42,825 nt of DNA from Alphaproteobacteria bacterium (GTDB lineage Bacteria > Pseudomonadota > Alphaproteobacteria > SMXQ01): positions 1 through 42,825 of the forward strand of contig JAOTVC010000006.1 of NCBI GenBank assembly GCA_029863585.1, read 5' to 3'. Below are positions 9,341 to 19,138 of the stretch, piece by piece. Positions within the stretch are counted from its first letter, which is position 1; each line of letters opens with the position of its first letter. The position numbers were made by a program, and so were the translations under genes. The notes below the pieces were generated by a model. That model was given only the letters and a program-made list of their open reading frames with translations, was not told the DNA's origin and did no database searches.

Positions 9341-9829
9341 ATGAACGTGCGATTTCAGCCTCGAACGGTCCTGACCGTCTTTTTCATCGTCGTCTTCGGA
9401 TACATCTTCTATGAATCCCAGGAGATGCCCCAACAGGCGCGATTGTACCCCTATACCATTGCCGCGATCGCCCTGGGGCTGTTGTCGATCCAGTTGGTGC
9501 GCGAAGTGTTCTTCGCACCGGTCGCGAATTCCAGGGAGACCGGCGCCGACGTCGATTTCACCGATGAAGAAGCCTCCTCCGAGGGCCAGAAGCGGACCCT
9601 CGAGCTGTTTCTCTGGGTCTACGCCTTCGCCGTTGCCCTTTGGCTGATTGGATTTTTCGTCGCCATTCCGGTCATGGTGTTCCTATACCTGCTTCGCCAT
9701 AAGGAAGGGTGGATCATCACCATCGCCATGCCCACCGTTGCCGGTGTGTCGACCTGGGCGCTGTTCAACAACCTACTGCACCTGCCCTTCCCGCCCGGCT
9801 TGGTGTTCGAGGCGCTGGGCTTCGATTGA
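9341..9829 (+). CDS. tctB: TctB-like tripartite tricarboxylate transporter small permease
   Basis: Immediately downstream of TctA (2-nt spacing); about 160 aa with four hydrophobic segments. Confidence 0.75.
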   Translation: MNVRFQPRTVLTVFFIVVFGYIFYESQEMPQQARLYPYTIAAIALGLLSIQLVREVFFAPVANSRETGADVDFTDEEASSEGQKRTLELFLWVYAFAVALWLIGFFVAIPVMVFLYLLRHKEGWIITIAMPTVAGVSTWALFNNLLHLPFPPGLVFEALGFD

Positions 9830-9879
9830 GGACCCGCGGCGCGCGGCGCCGTTTCAAAATGTTTCCGAGGGGGACGATC

Positions 9880-11625
9880 ATGGCGCATCGCGTCCGCCTG
9901 GTTGGCGTCTTCATTTTTGTCTTCATCCTGTCCGCCGCCCCTCATGGCGCCGGGGCCTGGGCTCAGTCGGTCATCGCCAAGGCAGAGCTCGATTCGATCC
10001 TTGCGCGCTTCGGCCAATCGCGGCCGACCGCGTTTCGAGACTTCGCGGATCAGGTGGCCGCCGCCATGCCCCATGCCGGATTGAAGCGGGCGGTGGCCCG
10101 TTATCGCGCGGGCGCTCAACTCGATGGCGGCGATCGCCTCAACCTTTACCGGCTGCTCGGCCTCCATACCCGGATCAAGGACCGCGACGAGATGGTTGCC
10201 ACCCTGGCCCGGCTGGTCGCCATCCCCACCGCCAAGTTGGAAGGCCAGCCCCAGTTTGAGAACCCCAATATCCACCGCCTGGGCCGAGAGATCGCCCACA
10301 TCGCCAAGAGCTACGGTCTTGGCTTCCGCAATTTTGATAACCGCATCTTCGAGGTGACGCTGAAAGGTTCGGGCGCAGGGTCCATCGGGATTTTCACCCA
10401 TGGCGACGTGGTGCCCGTCGACCCGGGCAAGTGGGTGCTCAAGGACGGAACCAAGCTCGATCCTTTCAAGCTGACCGTGATCGGGGACCGCATGTACGGG
10501 CGGGGTGCATCGGATAACAAGGGTTCGATCACCGCGGCGCTCCATGTGCTCGGTGCCATCGCTCGGGAAGGACTTCCGATCGCGCGGACCATTCGGTTCG
10601 CCATCGAGACCACCGAGGAGACCGGCGGGTCGGCGACCGAGTACTACAAGTCCAAGACCAAACTGGCGCCTTATAACCTGGTGCTGGACGGCCGTTATCC
10701 GGTGGGCGTCGCGGAGAAGGGTTTCGGTGTCGTCATGGCGAAGTTCCCCCTGCGCAAGGGCGCGGGCGACGGGCCGGAGATCCTGGAGGCCACCGGCGGC
10801 GTGGTTCTCAACCAGATTCCGGCCGAGGCCAGGGCGACCATCGCTACCTCGGACCCGGCGTCCCTCAAGCGGATCCTCGACCCCGCCGCCAAGCGGTATA
10901 TCGCGGCCAATGGCGGCAACTTCCATATGGAGACCGAGGGCGCCTCGGCACGGCTGATCCTCACCGTGAAGGGAGAAGGCACCCATTCCGCCAGGCCTTC
11001 GCGCGGGGTCAACCCGACCTCCAGGCTCTATGACTTTCTCCATCAGGTGCGCGCGGCCGCCCGCTTCAAGACGAATCACTTCACAGACGCCGCCGCTTAT
11101 GTCGCGGACAATTGGGGGCTCGATTATCTCGGCGGCAAGCTCGGCATCGGGTATTCCGATCCCTTCATGGGAGCGCTGACCACCCCCGTGACCTACGTCA
11201 AGGTCAAGGAAGGCGCGCTGCATCTTGCGGTCAATCCGCGCGCGCCAAGGGGCAAGGACCGCGATGTCCTGATCTCCGAGATCCGCCGCGCCTTGGACGC
11301 CTGGACGCAGCACACCGGGACCCGGGTGGATATCGATATCAAGATCAAGCGGTTCATGTACCGCGATCCCAAGGGGCCGTGGATCCAGGTGCTGCTCTCG
11401 ACGTTCCGCGACGTCACCGGGATCGACGCCAAGCCGCGTTCGTCCAACGGCTACACCTCGGCCCGCCAGCTTCCCAACGGGGTGCAGTTCGGCCCCGGCA
11501 TGCCGGGGCGCCGGGGCACCGCGCACAAGCCCAACGAGTTCAAGTCGCGCGAGCACATGCTGACCGATGTGCAGATCGTCACCGAGATGGTGCTGCGCCT
11601 CGGCAATCTGGAGCGGATGGAGTAG
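9880..11625 (+). CDS. Exported M20 family dipeptidase (PepV/Sapep-like)
   Basis: Signal peptide; FTHGDVVPVDPGKWV, GDRMYGRGASDNKGSITAALHVL, ETTEETGG, GEGTHSARPSRGVNP. Confidence 0.85.
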   Translation: MAHRVRLVGVFIFVFILSAAPHGAGAWAQSVIAKAELDSILARFGQSRPTAFRDFADQVAAAMPHAGLKRAVARYRAGAQLDGGDRLNLYRLLGLHTRIKDRDEMVATLARLVAIPTAKLEGQPQFENPNIHRLGREIAHIAKSYGLGFRNFDNRIFEVTLKGSGAGSIGIFTHGDVVPVDPGKWVLKDGTKLDPFKLTVIGDRMYGRGASDNKGSITAALHVLGAIAREGLPIARTIRFAIETTEETGGSATEYYKSKTKLAPYNLVLDGRYPVGVAEKGFGVVMAKFPLRKGAGDGPEILEATGGVVLNQIPAEARATIATSDPASLKRILDPAAKRYIAANGGNFHMETEGASARLILTVKGEGTHSARPSRGVNPTSRLYDFLHQVRAAARFKTNHFTDAAAYVADNWGLDYLGGKLGIGYSDPFMGALTTPVTYVKVKEGALHLAVNPRAPRGKDRDVLISEIRRALDAWTQHTGTRVDIDIKIKRFMYRDPKGPWIQVLLSTFRDVTGIDAKPRSSNGYTSARQLPNGVQFGPGMPGRRGTAHKPNEFKSREHMLTDVQIVTEMVLRLGNLERME

Positions 11626-11998
11626 GCGGCGGCGCGTCGAAACGGCTTCGCTTCGAACCCTGCCCGGTCTTCGTTGCCCGACTTGGCGGCCACTTTTGCC
11701 CGAAGCGGGCACAGCTACTGCTGCCGACCACGACCTCTTCCTGTTTGCGCTCGTGCCGATCTCCTTGTCATGGCGCGCGGCGGTTCCATGCAAGCACTGG
11801 GGGCACCGCACAATGTTGCCAGCCGGGCGGTATTGGCGCACAGTTCGCCCTGTTGAAGACGCTTAATTGGGAATCTCGTTGACGGCACCTCGCGGGCGCC
11901 AGCTATGCGGGGACATTGAGTGGCCAATTCGACGCCTGACCCAGGAACAACGATAACCAAGACCGCCGACACATTCACAAACAGGAAGGAAGGAAGCG

Positions 11999-12427
11999 AT
12001 GTCCAAGCCCAAGATCAAGCATCTCGCCATCGTCACGTTGGATCCCGAAAAGCTCGCGAAATTCTATGTCGACGTGTTCGACATGGAGATCCTGCATCGC
12101 GGCGGCAACGGGGGGATTTTCGTCACCGACGGCTACCTGACGGTGGCGCTTCTCCAGAGTCACGCCGACGGCAAACCGGCCGGCCTCAACCATTTCGGAT
12201 TTCATGTCGAAGACGCCGAGGAGATCGCCGGCCGCCTCAAGTCCTTCGGCCTTGCCGAGCCCGTAAAGCGGCCCGACGACCGGCCCTATGCCGAGACCCG
12301 GGCCACCGATCCCGACGGCAATAATTTCGATCTCTCGGTGCATGGCTTCCAAGAGGTCGAATCAGGCGCCGACAGGGCGGAGAAGGGCAAGGCGCCCGAA
12401 AAGGAACTCGCCGATTCACCGAGCTGA
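11999..12427 (+). CDS. VOC superfamily (glyoxalase/dioxygenase-fold) protein
   Basis: KIKHLAIVTLDPEKLAKFYVDVFDMEIL...GLNHFGFHVEDAEE...DPDGNNFDLSVHG. Confidence 0.88.
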   Translation: MSKPKIKHLAIVTLDPEKLAKFYVDVFDMEILHRGGNGGIFVTDGYLTVALLQSHADGKPAGLNHFGFHVEDAEEIAGRLKSFGLAEPVKRPDDRPYAETRATDPDGNNFDLSVHGFQEVESGADRAEKGKAPEKELADSPS

Positions 12428-12626
12428 CCGGGGTCCCCGCGCGCGCGTCCCGCTCGCGGGCCTGTGCAAACCGGGATACCGGCCGAGCGGCGTATTCGCG
12501 CTTCGATCCAAGCTGTCTGTCGGCATGCCCACGGTGGTGACGCCGGGCGTGGGCGCGTCGCTGCCCAATCCGTCGCGGCATGGATGCCGGCACGCGAATG
12601 GGAGGCTGCGACCAATTGGAAGGCAA

Positions 12627-13586
12627 TCAGGGAACGGCGGTCTGATACCCCCGGCCCTGATCGAGCCCGATCCCTTTGAGGTGGCCGAATTGCGTGGCCA
12701 ACCGGTCGACATCGGCCTTCGGCAAGGGTGGTTTGAGAAGCGAGGCGATATTGGCCTCCAAATGCCCCAGGTCACCGGTGCCGAACAGCACGACATCGGC
12801 GCCGGTTTCGTGGCGGGCAAACCGGTATGCGGCATCCATTAGGCTGTCGGCGCCTCCTTCATGAACCAGAAAGCCGAGCGGATCGTCGGTTTCCCCGAAA
12901 GCCGGCGGCAGCGCGCCTTGTTCCGCAAGCGCCGTGATCGCCTGCGCCAGACGGTCCGGGGTGCTGACCCGGCAGCGGGCCGGCGCCATGATCACGGTGC
13001 CTAGATTGCGCTTCTTGGCTTTCGGCAAGACCCGGGCGCGCGCACCCTGATGCATCAAATTGAAGGAGACCATCATGACGTCCCAGCAATCATCGCCGAG
13101 CGCCCGCGTCAACGCGACGTGATCAAGGTCCGCGGAGGTTCGTTCGGTAATACCGAGAAATCGAAACTTCCCGCGCTCTCGTTCCCGCATCAGCGCCGGC
13201 ACGAGGCTATCGACGGTCCGGTCGTAATCCTCCGGCAAGACGCCATGAAGATGGAAGATGTCAAGATAGTCGGTGCCGATGTTGCGCAGTGAATCGTCGA
13301 GCGCCTGGACGATTCGATCGGCGGAAGCGTCCTGGGAATAGTATTTTGTCGACAGGATGACCGAATCCCGGGGGACATCCTTCATGGCCGCGCCCAGGAT
13401 CTCTTCGGTCCCGTAACTCTCGGCCGTGTCGAAAAAATTTACCCCAAGATCGAAGGCGCGACGAATCAGGGCGACCCCGTGCGCGTTCGACAGGCCCGCT
13501 CCCTGCCCGATCCGGCTCGGTCCGCCCGATCCCAGACCGGCGACGCTAACCTTCAGTCCCGTCCGTCCCAGTGTGGTGTAGTCCAT
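12627..13586 (-). CDS. Aldo/keto reductase
   Basis: MDYTTLGRTGLKVSVAGLGSGGPSRIG...GVNFFDTAESYGTEEILG...TDYLDIFHLHGV. Confidence 0.92.
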   Translation of the reverse strand: MDYTTLGRTGLKVSVAGLGSGGPSRIGQGAGLSNAHGVALIRRAFDLGVNFFDTAESYGTEEILGAAMKDVPRDSVILSTKYYSQDASADRIVQALDDSLRNIGTDYLDIFHLHGVLPEDYDRTVDSLVPALMRERERGKFRFLGITERTSADLDHVALTRALGDDCWDVMMVSFNLMHQGARARVLPKAKKRNLGTVIMAPARCRVSTPDRLAQAITALAEQGALPPAFGETDDPLGFLVHEGGADSLMDAAYRFARHETGADVVLFGTGDLGHLEANIASLLKPPLPKADVDRLATQFGHLKGIGLDQGRGYQTAVP

Positions 13587-13763
13587 GTATCCCCTCTTGG
13601 CGGCGTTCTAGCGAAGCCACAATTTCCTACGGTTTCACAGATATAAGACGGTCAATAAGCGTTCATCCCCGCATTCGGATAGATGCGGGCATCAGGTCAA
13701 TGCATCGAGAAATCCCGGGCCGGCGAAAAGAAGGGTGCAGAGATCCAGTTGGGCTGCGGGTGC

Positions 13764-14825
13764 TCACCACATTTCCATCGGCCGGGTCGCGAAACTTTGC
13801 CCCTTGGCGCCGGCCTTGGCGATCGCCGCGGCGACCGCGGGGTCTTCCAGGATCGCAGGCGCCAGCGCGCCATCCTCATAAAGCGTCTCGCCATTGACGA
13901 TCAGAGTGTGGCCGAAGGAAGCGAGGTTCGTCGTCTCGTGGGTGCGGCCCAGATGGTAATGCATGATTCCCGGGCTGCAATGGCTGAAACCGAACCACTG
14001 GCGGCTGTTGGCTTGGCGCGTGACCGGCGTCAAAGTTTCGGGGTTGACGCCGGCATGCCAGGAATCGATCCAGCCGTCGCTGCTGCCGATGGCGTCGCGG
14101 AGCTGGCCGCCGGCGGCCCCGCCGGTGATCCGCGCGATCCGGCAGTCCTTGATTTCCAGTTCCAGCGCCGGGTCGTCCTCCGACTGCGGCACATTGTCCA
14201 TGTATTCGACGACTAAAATGCCGTCGAGGGTCGCACAGGCGCGCGGATCGTGGACGCCGCCCGGGAAGTTCTTGCGCGCCCTGCCCGCCTCGCCCGCGTC
14301 GACGAAGAAGGCGGCGCCCACCTCGCCCCCGGCATCGGCGGCGGCGAAGGTCCCCGCGAGGTCGGTGCCCGCGGGGCTGGTGATGCGCCAGGCGAGGCCC
14401 GGCGCCATCCTTTCCTCGAGCCGCTCGGCGATGGCGCGCTGCACCGAATAGGGAAACCGGGCCCAGCCCGAACCCAGCAGGTCGCCGGTGCGCGCCCGGT
14501 TGGGCACACGGATGCGGCTTTCACCGGGGAAATGCGGATGAAGTGCCTCGCGGGTCAGCGATGGGAAATGGGAGATGACGATGTCGCCCTCCCGGTAGGC
14601 GGCCAAGGCGGCCTCGGGGATCGCATCGGGAGTCGCCTTGGGGATGGGATCGACCCAGATGTTTTCCACCTGGGCGCCGGCATCGCGGCCCGCCGCCGTG
14701 ATGGCATCGTTGACTTGCCTGTCCACCGCGCCGCGTTCGCTGACGACGAACAGGCGAGTGCTCGTGCCGACGCCGGCGCAGTCGATGACGCAGTTGGCCG
14801 CGCCCGCCTCCAACTCCGCGCTCAT
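13764..14825 (-). CDS. M29 aminopeptidase-like / 2,5-dihydroxypyridine dioxygenase (NicX)-like protein
   Basis: DSWHAGVNPETLTPV...FGFSHCSPGIMHYHLGRTHETTNLASFGHTLIVNGETLYEDG resembles the M29/NicX C-terminal metal-site region; start overlaps the stop of the upstream VOC gene. Confidence 0.55.
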   Translation of the reverse strand: MSAELEAGAANCVIDCAGVGTSTRLFVVSERGAVDRQVNDAITAAGRDAGAQVENIWVDPIPKATPDAIPEAALAAYREGDIVISHFPSLTREALHPHFPGESRIRVPNRARTGDLLGSGWARFPYSVQRAIAERLEERMAPGLAWRITSPAGTDLAGTFAAADAGGEVGAAFFVDAGEAGRARKNFPGGVHDPRACATLDGILVVEYMDNVPQSEDDPALELEIKDCRIARITGGAAGGQLRDAIGSSDGWIDSWHAGVNPETLTPVTRQANSRQWFGFSHCSPGIMHYHLGRTHETTNLASFGHTLIVNGETLYEDGALAPAILEDPAVAAAIAKAGAKGQSFATRPMEMW

Positions 14826-15622
14826 GCCGCGCTATCCCATACGTCGATATCGACCTCCCAGCCCTTGCTCTGGGACAGGTCGAACTTGTTGCCTTCGGGA
14901 TCGAACAGGCGGTATTCGGCGAAGGGCCGGCTTTCCGGCCGTGGCGCCACCTCGATTTCCTTGGACAGCGCCTCGAGCTTGCGGTCCATATCGTCGACCA
15001 GGAACCCGAAATGGTTGACCCCATAACGCGCCTCGTGCCCCTCGGTGTCGTTGTAGAAGGGATGGATGGCGAGATTGGTGACCCCGTCGCCGGCGAAGCG
15101 ATTGAGGCGGCCGCGCTGGCGGTAGGTCAGGCTGGTGTTCACCTCGCGGAAGCCGAAAACCGAGGCGTAGAATTCCAGCATGCGCTGGGGGATCAGCGCG
15201 TTCAGCGCAATATGGGCGACATGCGGTTGGCGCCGGTCTCGTTTTTCGGGGGCCCCGAAGCTGGTGGTCGAGACCGTCACGGGAGAGCATTCGGGATCGA
15301 AGAAACGGCGCTCGCCAAAATGAAGGCCGCCTCGCTCCGCCACGATCACGCCGTCCGGCGCGGAACGCAGGTATTCGCGCGTGACCTCGCCGATATCGCC
15401 GACCTGGAGGCCGACATGATGGAGGCCGGTTTCGTTGTGCAGTTCATTGAGGTCGGGCCGGCGCCGGAGGAAGGTGATGTTGTAAAAACCGTCTGTCAGC
15501 GAGACGTCCCCCTCGTTGGAGCGGCCCAGTTCATCGAGCGCGAAATGCCGCGCGTAGAAATCGGCGAGCGTCCCCGGATCGTCGCTGAGAAACGCAAGAT
15601 AGCGAATCGGACTGGCAGGCAT
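14822..15622 (-). CDS. Two-module VOC family dioxygenase-like protein (ring-cleaving type)
   Basis: Two VOC units: PIRYLAFLSDDPGTLADFYARHF...GLHHVGLQVGD and AHIALNALIPQRMLEFYASVFGF...GVNHFGFLVDD...FDPEGNKFDLS; RBS GGAGGAGA before MPASP. Confidence 0.85.
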   Translation of the reverse strand: MPASPIRYLAFLSDDPGTLADFYARHFALDELGRSNEGDVSLTDGFYNITFLRRRPDLNELHNETGLHHVGLQVGDIGEVTREYLRSAPDGVIVAERGGLHFGERRFFDPECSPVTVSTTSFGAPEKRDRRQPHVAHIALNALIPQRMLEFYASVFGFREVNTSLTYRQRGRLNRFAGDGVTNLAIHPFYNDTEGHEARYGVNHFGFLVDDMDRKLEALSKEIEVAPRPESRPFAEYRLFDPEGNKFDLSQSKGWEVDIDVWDSAA

Positions 15623-16013
15623 GATCTCCTCCCTTTCTTGCTCCGGCGGGAACAGGCGTTGCGGCCATCGTCGCCCGGCATCCTGGATTACAATTTCAGT
15701 ATATTCCGCTATCGCCGAGGCGGAAACCATGGGCGGCCCGGCGTCCCATCGGTGCAGGTGTCGGCGGGTGCGCCGATCCGCCGGCCCGCGGCAATTCGCC
15801 CTGCGGCGCCCGGGTTAGGAGCGCGCTGTGCCCGGCCCGACATCCGGGTGGGCTTGCCCGAGCCTGCCTTTCGTTCTTGTTGACCCGATTCGGCACCCTG
15901 GCTCGTCAACATTCATGGGAAATATTTTACTTGATATCAGCATCTTAGAAGAATTCCATCATCTAATCCTACTGCACTGCAATTTGGTTGTGGAAAACTC
16001 CCGTCATTTATGG

Positions 16014-16028
16014 TTAAAAAAATCTTAA
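16014..16028 (+). promoter_or_regulatory. Perfect CtrA-type box TTAA-N7-TTAA upstream of the methyltransferase gene
   Basis: TTAA AAAAATC TTAA(C), ending 34 nt before the ATG at 16063, in an AT-rich intergenic region. Confidence 0.65.
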
Positions 16029-16062
16029 CGCCATCAGTAACTTGGGCTATGGCGAGTAAGGT

Positions 16063-17514
16063 ATGAGAACCTACGAAGAGTTGACCGGCGCGCGGGGCAG
16101 CCGGGTGTTCTACCGGGCTGAGCGCTTCAGGGCCCGGGATTTGTTCGCGCGCACGCCGCCGCTTGTCGCCTTCGGCGACACCTATTTCCAATTGGACAAT
16201 CTCTCGATGACCGGCCTTGCGGCGACGCGCAAGGGCGGTGTGTCCTTGACCCGGCATGCCGCCGATGACGTGGCCATCATCTTCGAAGGCGACAACAAGC
16301 CGCTGTTCAGCAGCAAGGGGCGGCTCGAGCGGCTGGAACGCGATCCGGCCGCGACCCGGATCGCGCTGAGCTTTACCGGCGCGCCTTTGGACATCCCGGA
16401 ACTGGTCTGCCGCTACAACGAATCCCTGCTGCGCCGGGACCTCAACGGCGGACTCCATCATGCGGTGGAATCCGTCGCGCCCGACTACCGGAGGCATTGC
16501 GTCGACGTGCTCCATCTGTTGCGGCGTTATCGTTCCACCCTGGAGCAATTCGAGAACAACCCCGCGACTGGACCCGATCGCTCGGAATCCCTGTTCGACC
16601 TCTGTGAACAGCGCATGCTGCCCGAGTGGCGGCAGCTCTGGCGCGCGGGCAACGAACTGGTTAGGCCCCTGGTCGACGAGCCGGAATTGATGCAGGCGGC
16701 CAAGGATTATACCGAGCAGGTGCTGACGCCGGACTTCCTGGCCGGCCCGCTTTGGGACCACAGCTACCGCAAGCCGTTCGGTTATCCGGGCGATTTCCAG
16801 TTGATGGGATACGTCTACGACTGGCGGCCCCGGGGCAAGACCGTCTATGAGAAGCTGCTGGACCGTATGGGACTGGAACTGCTGGAGTGCATTGCCACGC
16901 GCATGATGATGGTGCAGCAGGAGATCGCCCATCTGGTTGCCGCCGCGGCACCGTCGCGGCGGCCGTTCCGGATCCTCAACCTGGGCTGCGGTTCCGCGCG
17001 GGAGATCAGCAACTACCTCGATCAGGCCGAACTCCCGTGTCCTGTGGAGATCACCCTGGTCGATCAGGACGAGCGGGCCCTCAGCCACGCCTATGAACAG
17101 TCTTATCCGAAGATCATGAACCGGGGCGACGGATCGTCGCTGCGCTGCCTGCAGATATCGTTCGTGGAATTCCTCAAGTTCGGCCGAATCTTCCAGTCGC
17201 TACCGCCTCAGGATTTCATCTACAGCATGGGCCTGATGGACTACTTGACATTGGACCGCGCCAGGTGCCTGGCGACGGCGATCTATGCCAAGCTCGCACC
17301 GGGGGCGCGGATGGTGATCGGCAATATCGCCGATGTGCCCGAGGGTTTGTTCTGGCCCAGCGAATTCATCAGCGACTGGAGCATGCGGTTCCGCACGGAA
17401 GCAGACCTCCTCGCCATGACCGGGGGCATTTCCGAAACGGCTCCGCGGATCGTTCCCGATCCCACCGGCAAGTTCTACCTGATCTATATCGACAAGCTCG
17501 CCGTCGTGGAATGA
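16063..17514 (+). CDS. PilZ-like domain + class I SAM-dependent methyltransferase fusion (PhcB-like, 3-hydroxypalmitate methyl ester synthase family)
   Basis: N-terminal RVFYR (RxxxR), 27 aa spacer, NLSMTG ([D/N]xSxxG); central YRKPFGYPGDFQLMGYVYD; SAM motif ILNLGCGSAREISNYLD and EITLVDQDERAL. Confidence 0.75.
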   Translation: MRTYEELTGARGSRVFYRAERFRARDLFARTPPLVAFGDTYFQLDNLSMTGLAATRKGGVSLTRHAADDVAIIFEGDNKPLFSSKGRLERLERDPAATRIALSFTGAPLDIPELVCRYNESLLRRDLNGGLHHAVESVAPDYRRHCVDVLHLLRRYRSTLEQFENNPATGPDRSESLFDLCEQRMLPEWRQLWRAGNELVRPLVDEPELMQAAKDYTEQVLTPDFLAGPLWDHSYRKPFGYPGDFQLMGYVYDWRPRGKTVYEKLLDRMGLELLECIATRMMMVQQEIAHLVAAAAPSRRPFRILNLGCGSAREISNYLDQAELPCPVEITLVDQDERALSHAYEQSYPKIMNRGDGSSLRCLQISFVEFLKFGRIFQSLPPQDFIYSMGLMDYLTLDRARCLATAIYAKLAPGARMVIGNIADVPEGLFWPSEFISDWSMRFRTEADLLAMTGGISETAPRIVPDPTGKFYLIYIDKLAVVE

Positions 17515-17536
17515 TTGTCCGCCCGCCGGGCCGGAG

Positions 17537-19066
17537 TCAGCTTCCCACATTGGAAAGATCCTGGTGCCCCTGAGCGCCGGTGGCGGCTTCTCCTGAACCT
17601 TCACCCGTATCGTTACCCGCCCCGGGATCAATCTGGTCGCCCCATTCCGCGCGGCGCCAACCCGGCAGCGTCACCGTCACCGTGGTGCCCTCGCCCAGGG
17701 TGCTCTCGATTCTTACCTCGCCTCCGTGAAGGCTCATGATGCGCTTCACGAGGGGCAGCCCGAGGCCCAGGCCTTCATGAGATCTCGCGGTAGCGCTTTC
17801 GACCTGGATGAAGGGTTCCAGCACCCGCAAGATATTTTCTTCGGCGATGCCTATTCCAGTGTCGGTGACACGGATGGAGCAGCAATCGTTTTCGTCGCTG
17901 AAGGCTGTGACGGTGATGGCACCGCCGCTGGCCGTGAATTTGACGGCGTTGCTGAGCAGGTTGATCAGTACCTGATTCATCAGCCGTTGATCGGCTTGGA
18001 CGTTGAGCTCCTCGGAAATCTTGTAGGACAGGCGAATCCCCTCCTCCGCCGCCTTGTTCCGGAACATGCGCAGGCACCCGTCGATCATTTCGCCGAGGTT
18101 GAATTTCTCCTCGATGACTTCCAGCTTGTTGGCCTCGGCGCGCGACAGATCGAGAATGTCGTTGATGATGTGCAGGAGGTGCTGGCCGCTGCGGTAGATG
18201 TCTTCCGAATAGGACTTGTAACGGTTTGACCCCAACGGGCCGAACATCTCCATCTTGAGGAACTCGGAAAATCCGATGATGGCGTTGAGCGGCGTGCGCA
18301 ATTCGTGGCTGACCACGGCAAGGAATTCACTCTTCGCGTGGTTGGCGGCTTCGGACTCGGCGAGCAGCTGCTCGGATCTTCCTTTCTCCTCAATCAGCAG
18401 GCGTGTCGAGACATAGTTGAAACGCACGTAAAGGTCCTGGATGTAGCTACCGAAAATGCCCACTCCGGTGGCCGAAATGAGAAAGAAATTGTTGCTGAGC
18501 AGCGCCGGCAGGGGAATGGGATTGAGCTTCAGCGCAACGATGTTGTATGCGGCCACCAGACAGATCGAGATCATCGCCGAGATGTGGAACTTCATGCGCG
18601 CCAGGGTCGAACCGTAAATGACGACCACCAATAGTCCGGCGTAATACGCCGCGTTCGTGGGCGGCGGTATCACGGCCGTCATGGTGATGATGCCGAGCCC
18701 GGCGGTCGACATGCCGATCCCAAGGATCAACTGGGCGTAACGCCAGAATTCCTTCCAAAGGGTGGCGGCCGCCGTCAAAAGCACCACGGGGACCACGATG
18801 CCGAAACGGATCGCCCAAACCTGATGCAGCGCACCGTCAAGCGAGAGGTAGTCCAGGACCCCGAACGCGGCGTAGAGCATGGCGCCGAGGCAGAGCGAGA
18901 GGCGGATCAGCGGCAGCGCTTTGTGGATGTCATTATAGGCGTAGGCCCGTTCGACCTTTCGGTCGCGGAACCTTAGGGTCAGCCAGGACAGGGCGAAACG
19001 GCCGGACTCCTGCTCGTTCTCTCCATCCACGCTGATATTGCCGAGATACAGCGGCATTCGGCCCAC
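17537..19066 (-). CDS. Membrane-bound sensor histidine kinase with about six N-terminal TM segments
   Basis: Six hydrophobic segments; H-box [21 protein letters not shown]-box [15 protein letters not shown]1 [12 protein letters not shown]2 [20 protein letters not shown]. Confidence 0.93.
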   Translation of the reverse strand: MGRMPLYLGNISVDGENEQESGRFALSWLTLRFRDRKVERAYAYNDIHKALPLIRLSLCLGAMLYAAFGVLDYLSLDGALHQVWAIRFGIVVPVVLLTAAATLWKEFWRYAQLILGIGMSTAGLGIITMTAVIPPPTNAAYYAGLLVVVIYGSTLARMKFHISAMISICLVAAYNIVALKLNPIPLPALLSNNFFLISATGVGIFGSYIQDLYVRFNYVSTRLLIEEKGRSEQLLAESEAANHAKSEFLAVVSHELRTPLNAIIGFSEFLKMEMFGPLGSNRYKSYSEDIYRSGQHLLHIINDILDLSRAEANKLEVIEEKFNLGEMIDGCLRMFRNKAAEEGIRLSYKISEELNVQADQRLMNQVLINLLSNAVKFTASGGAITVTAFSDENDCCSIRVTDTGIGIAEENILRVLEPFIQVESATARSHEGLGLGLPLVKRIMSLHGGEVRIESTLGEGTTVTVTLPGWRRAEWGDQIDPGAGNDTGEGSGEAATGAQGHQDLSNVGS

Positions 19067-19138
19067 ACCATTCCCTTTCGGGTCTGGTGCGGCGCCAGAC
19101 CCGTCGGATATCCAAGCCTCAAAATAGGATTGGAACGA

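Noticed and set aside
9619-11841. 740-aa minus-strand ORF antisense to tctB/M20 peptidase
   Set aside because: Overlaps well-supported TctB and M20 peptidase genes; composition is typical of GC-rich shadow frames with no recognisable domain.
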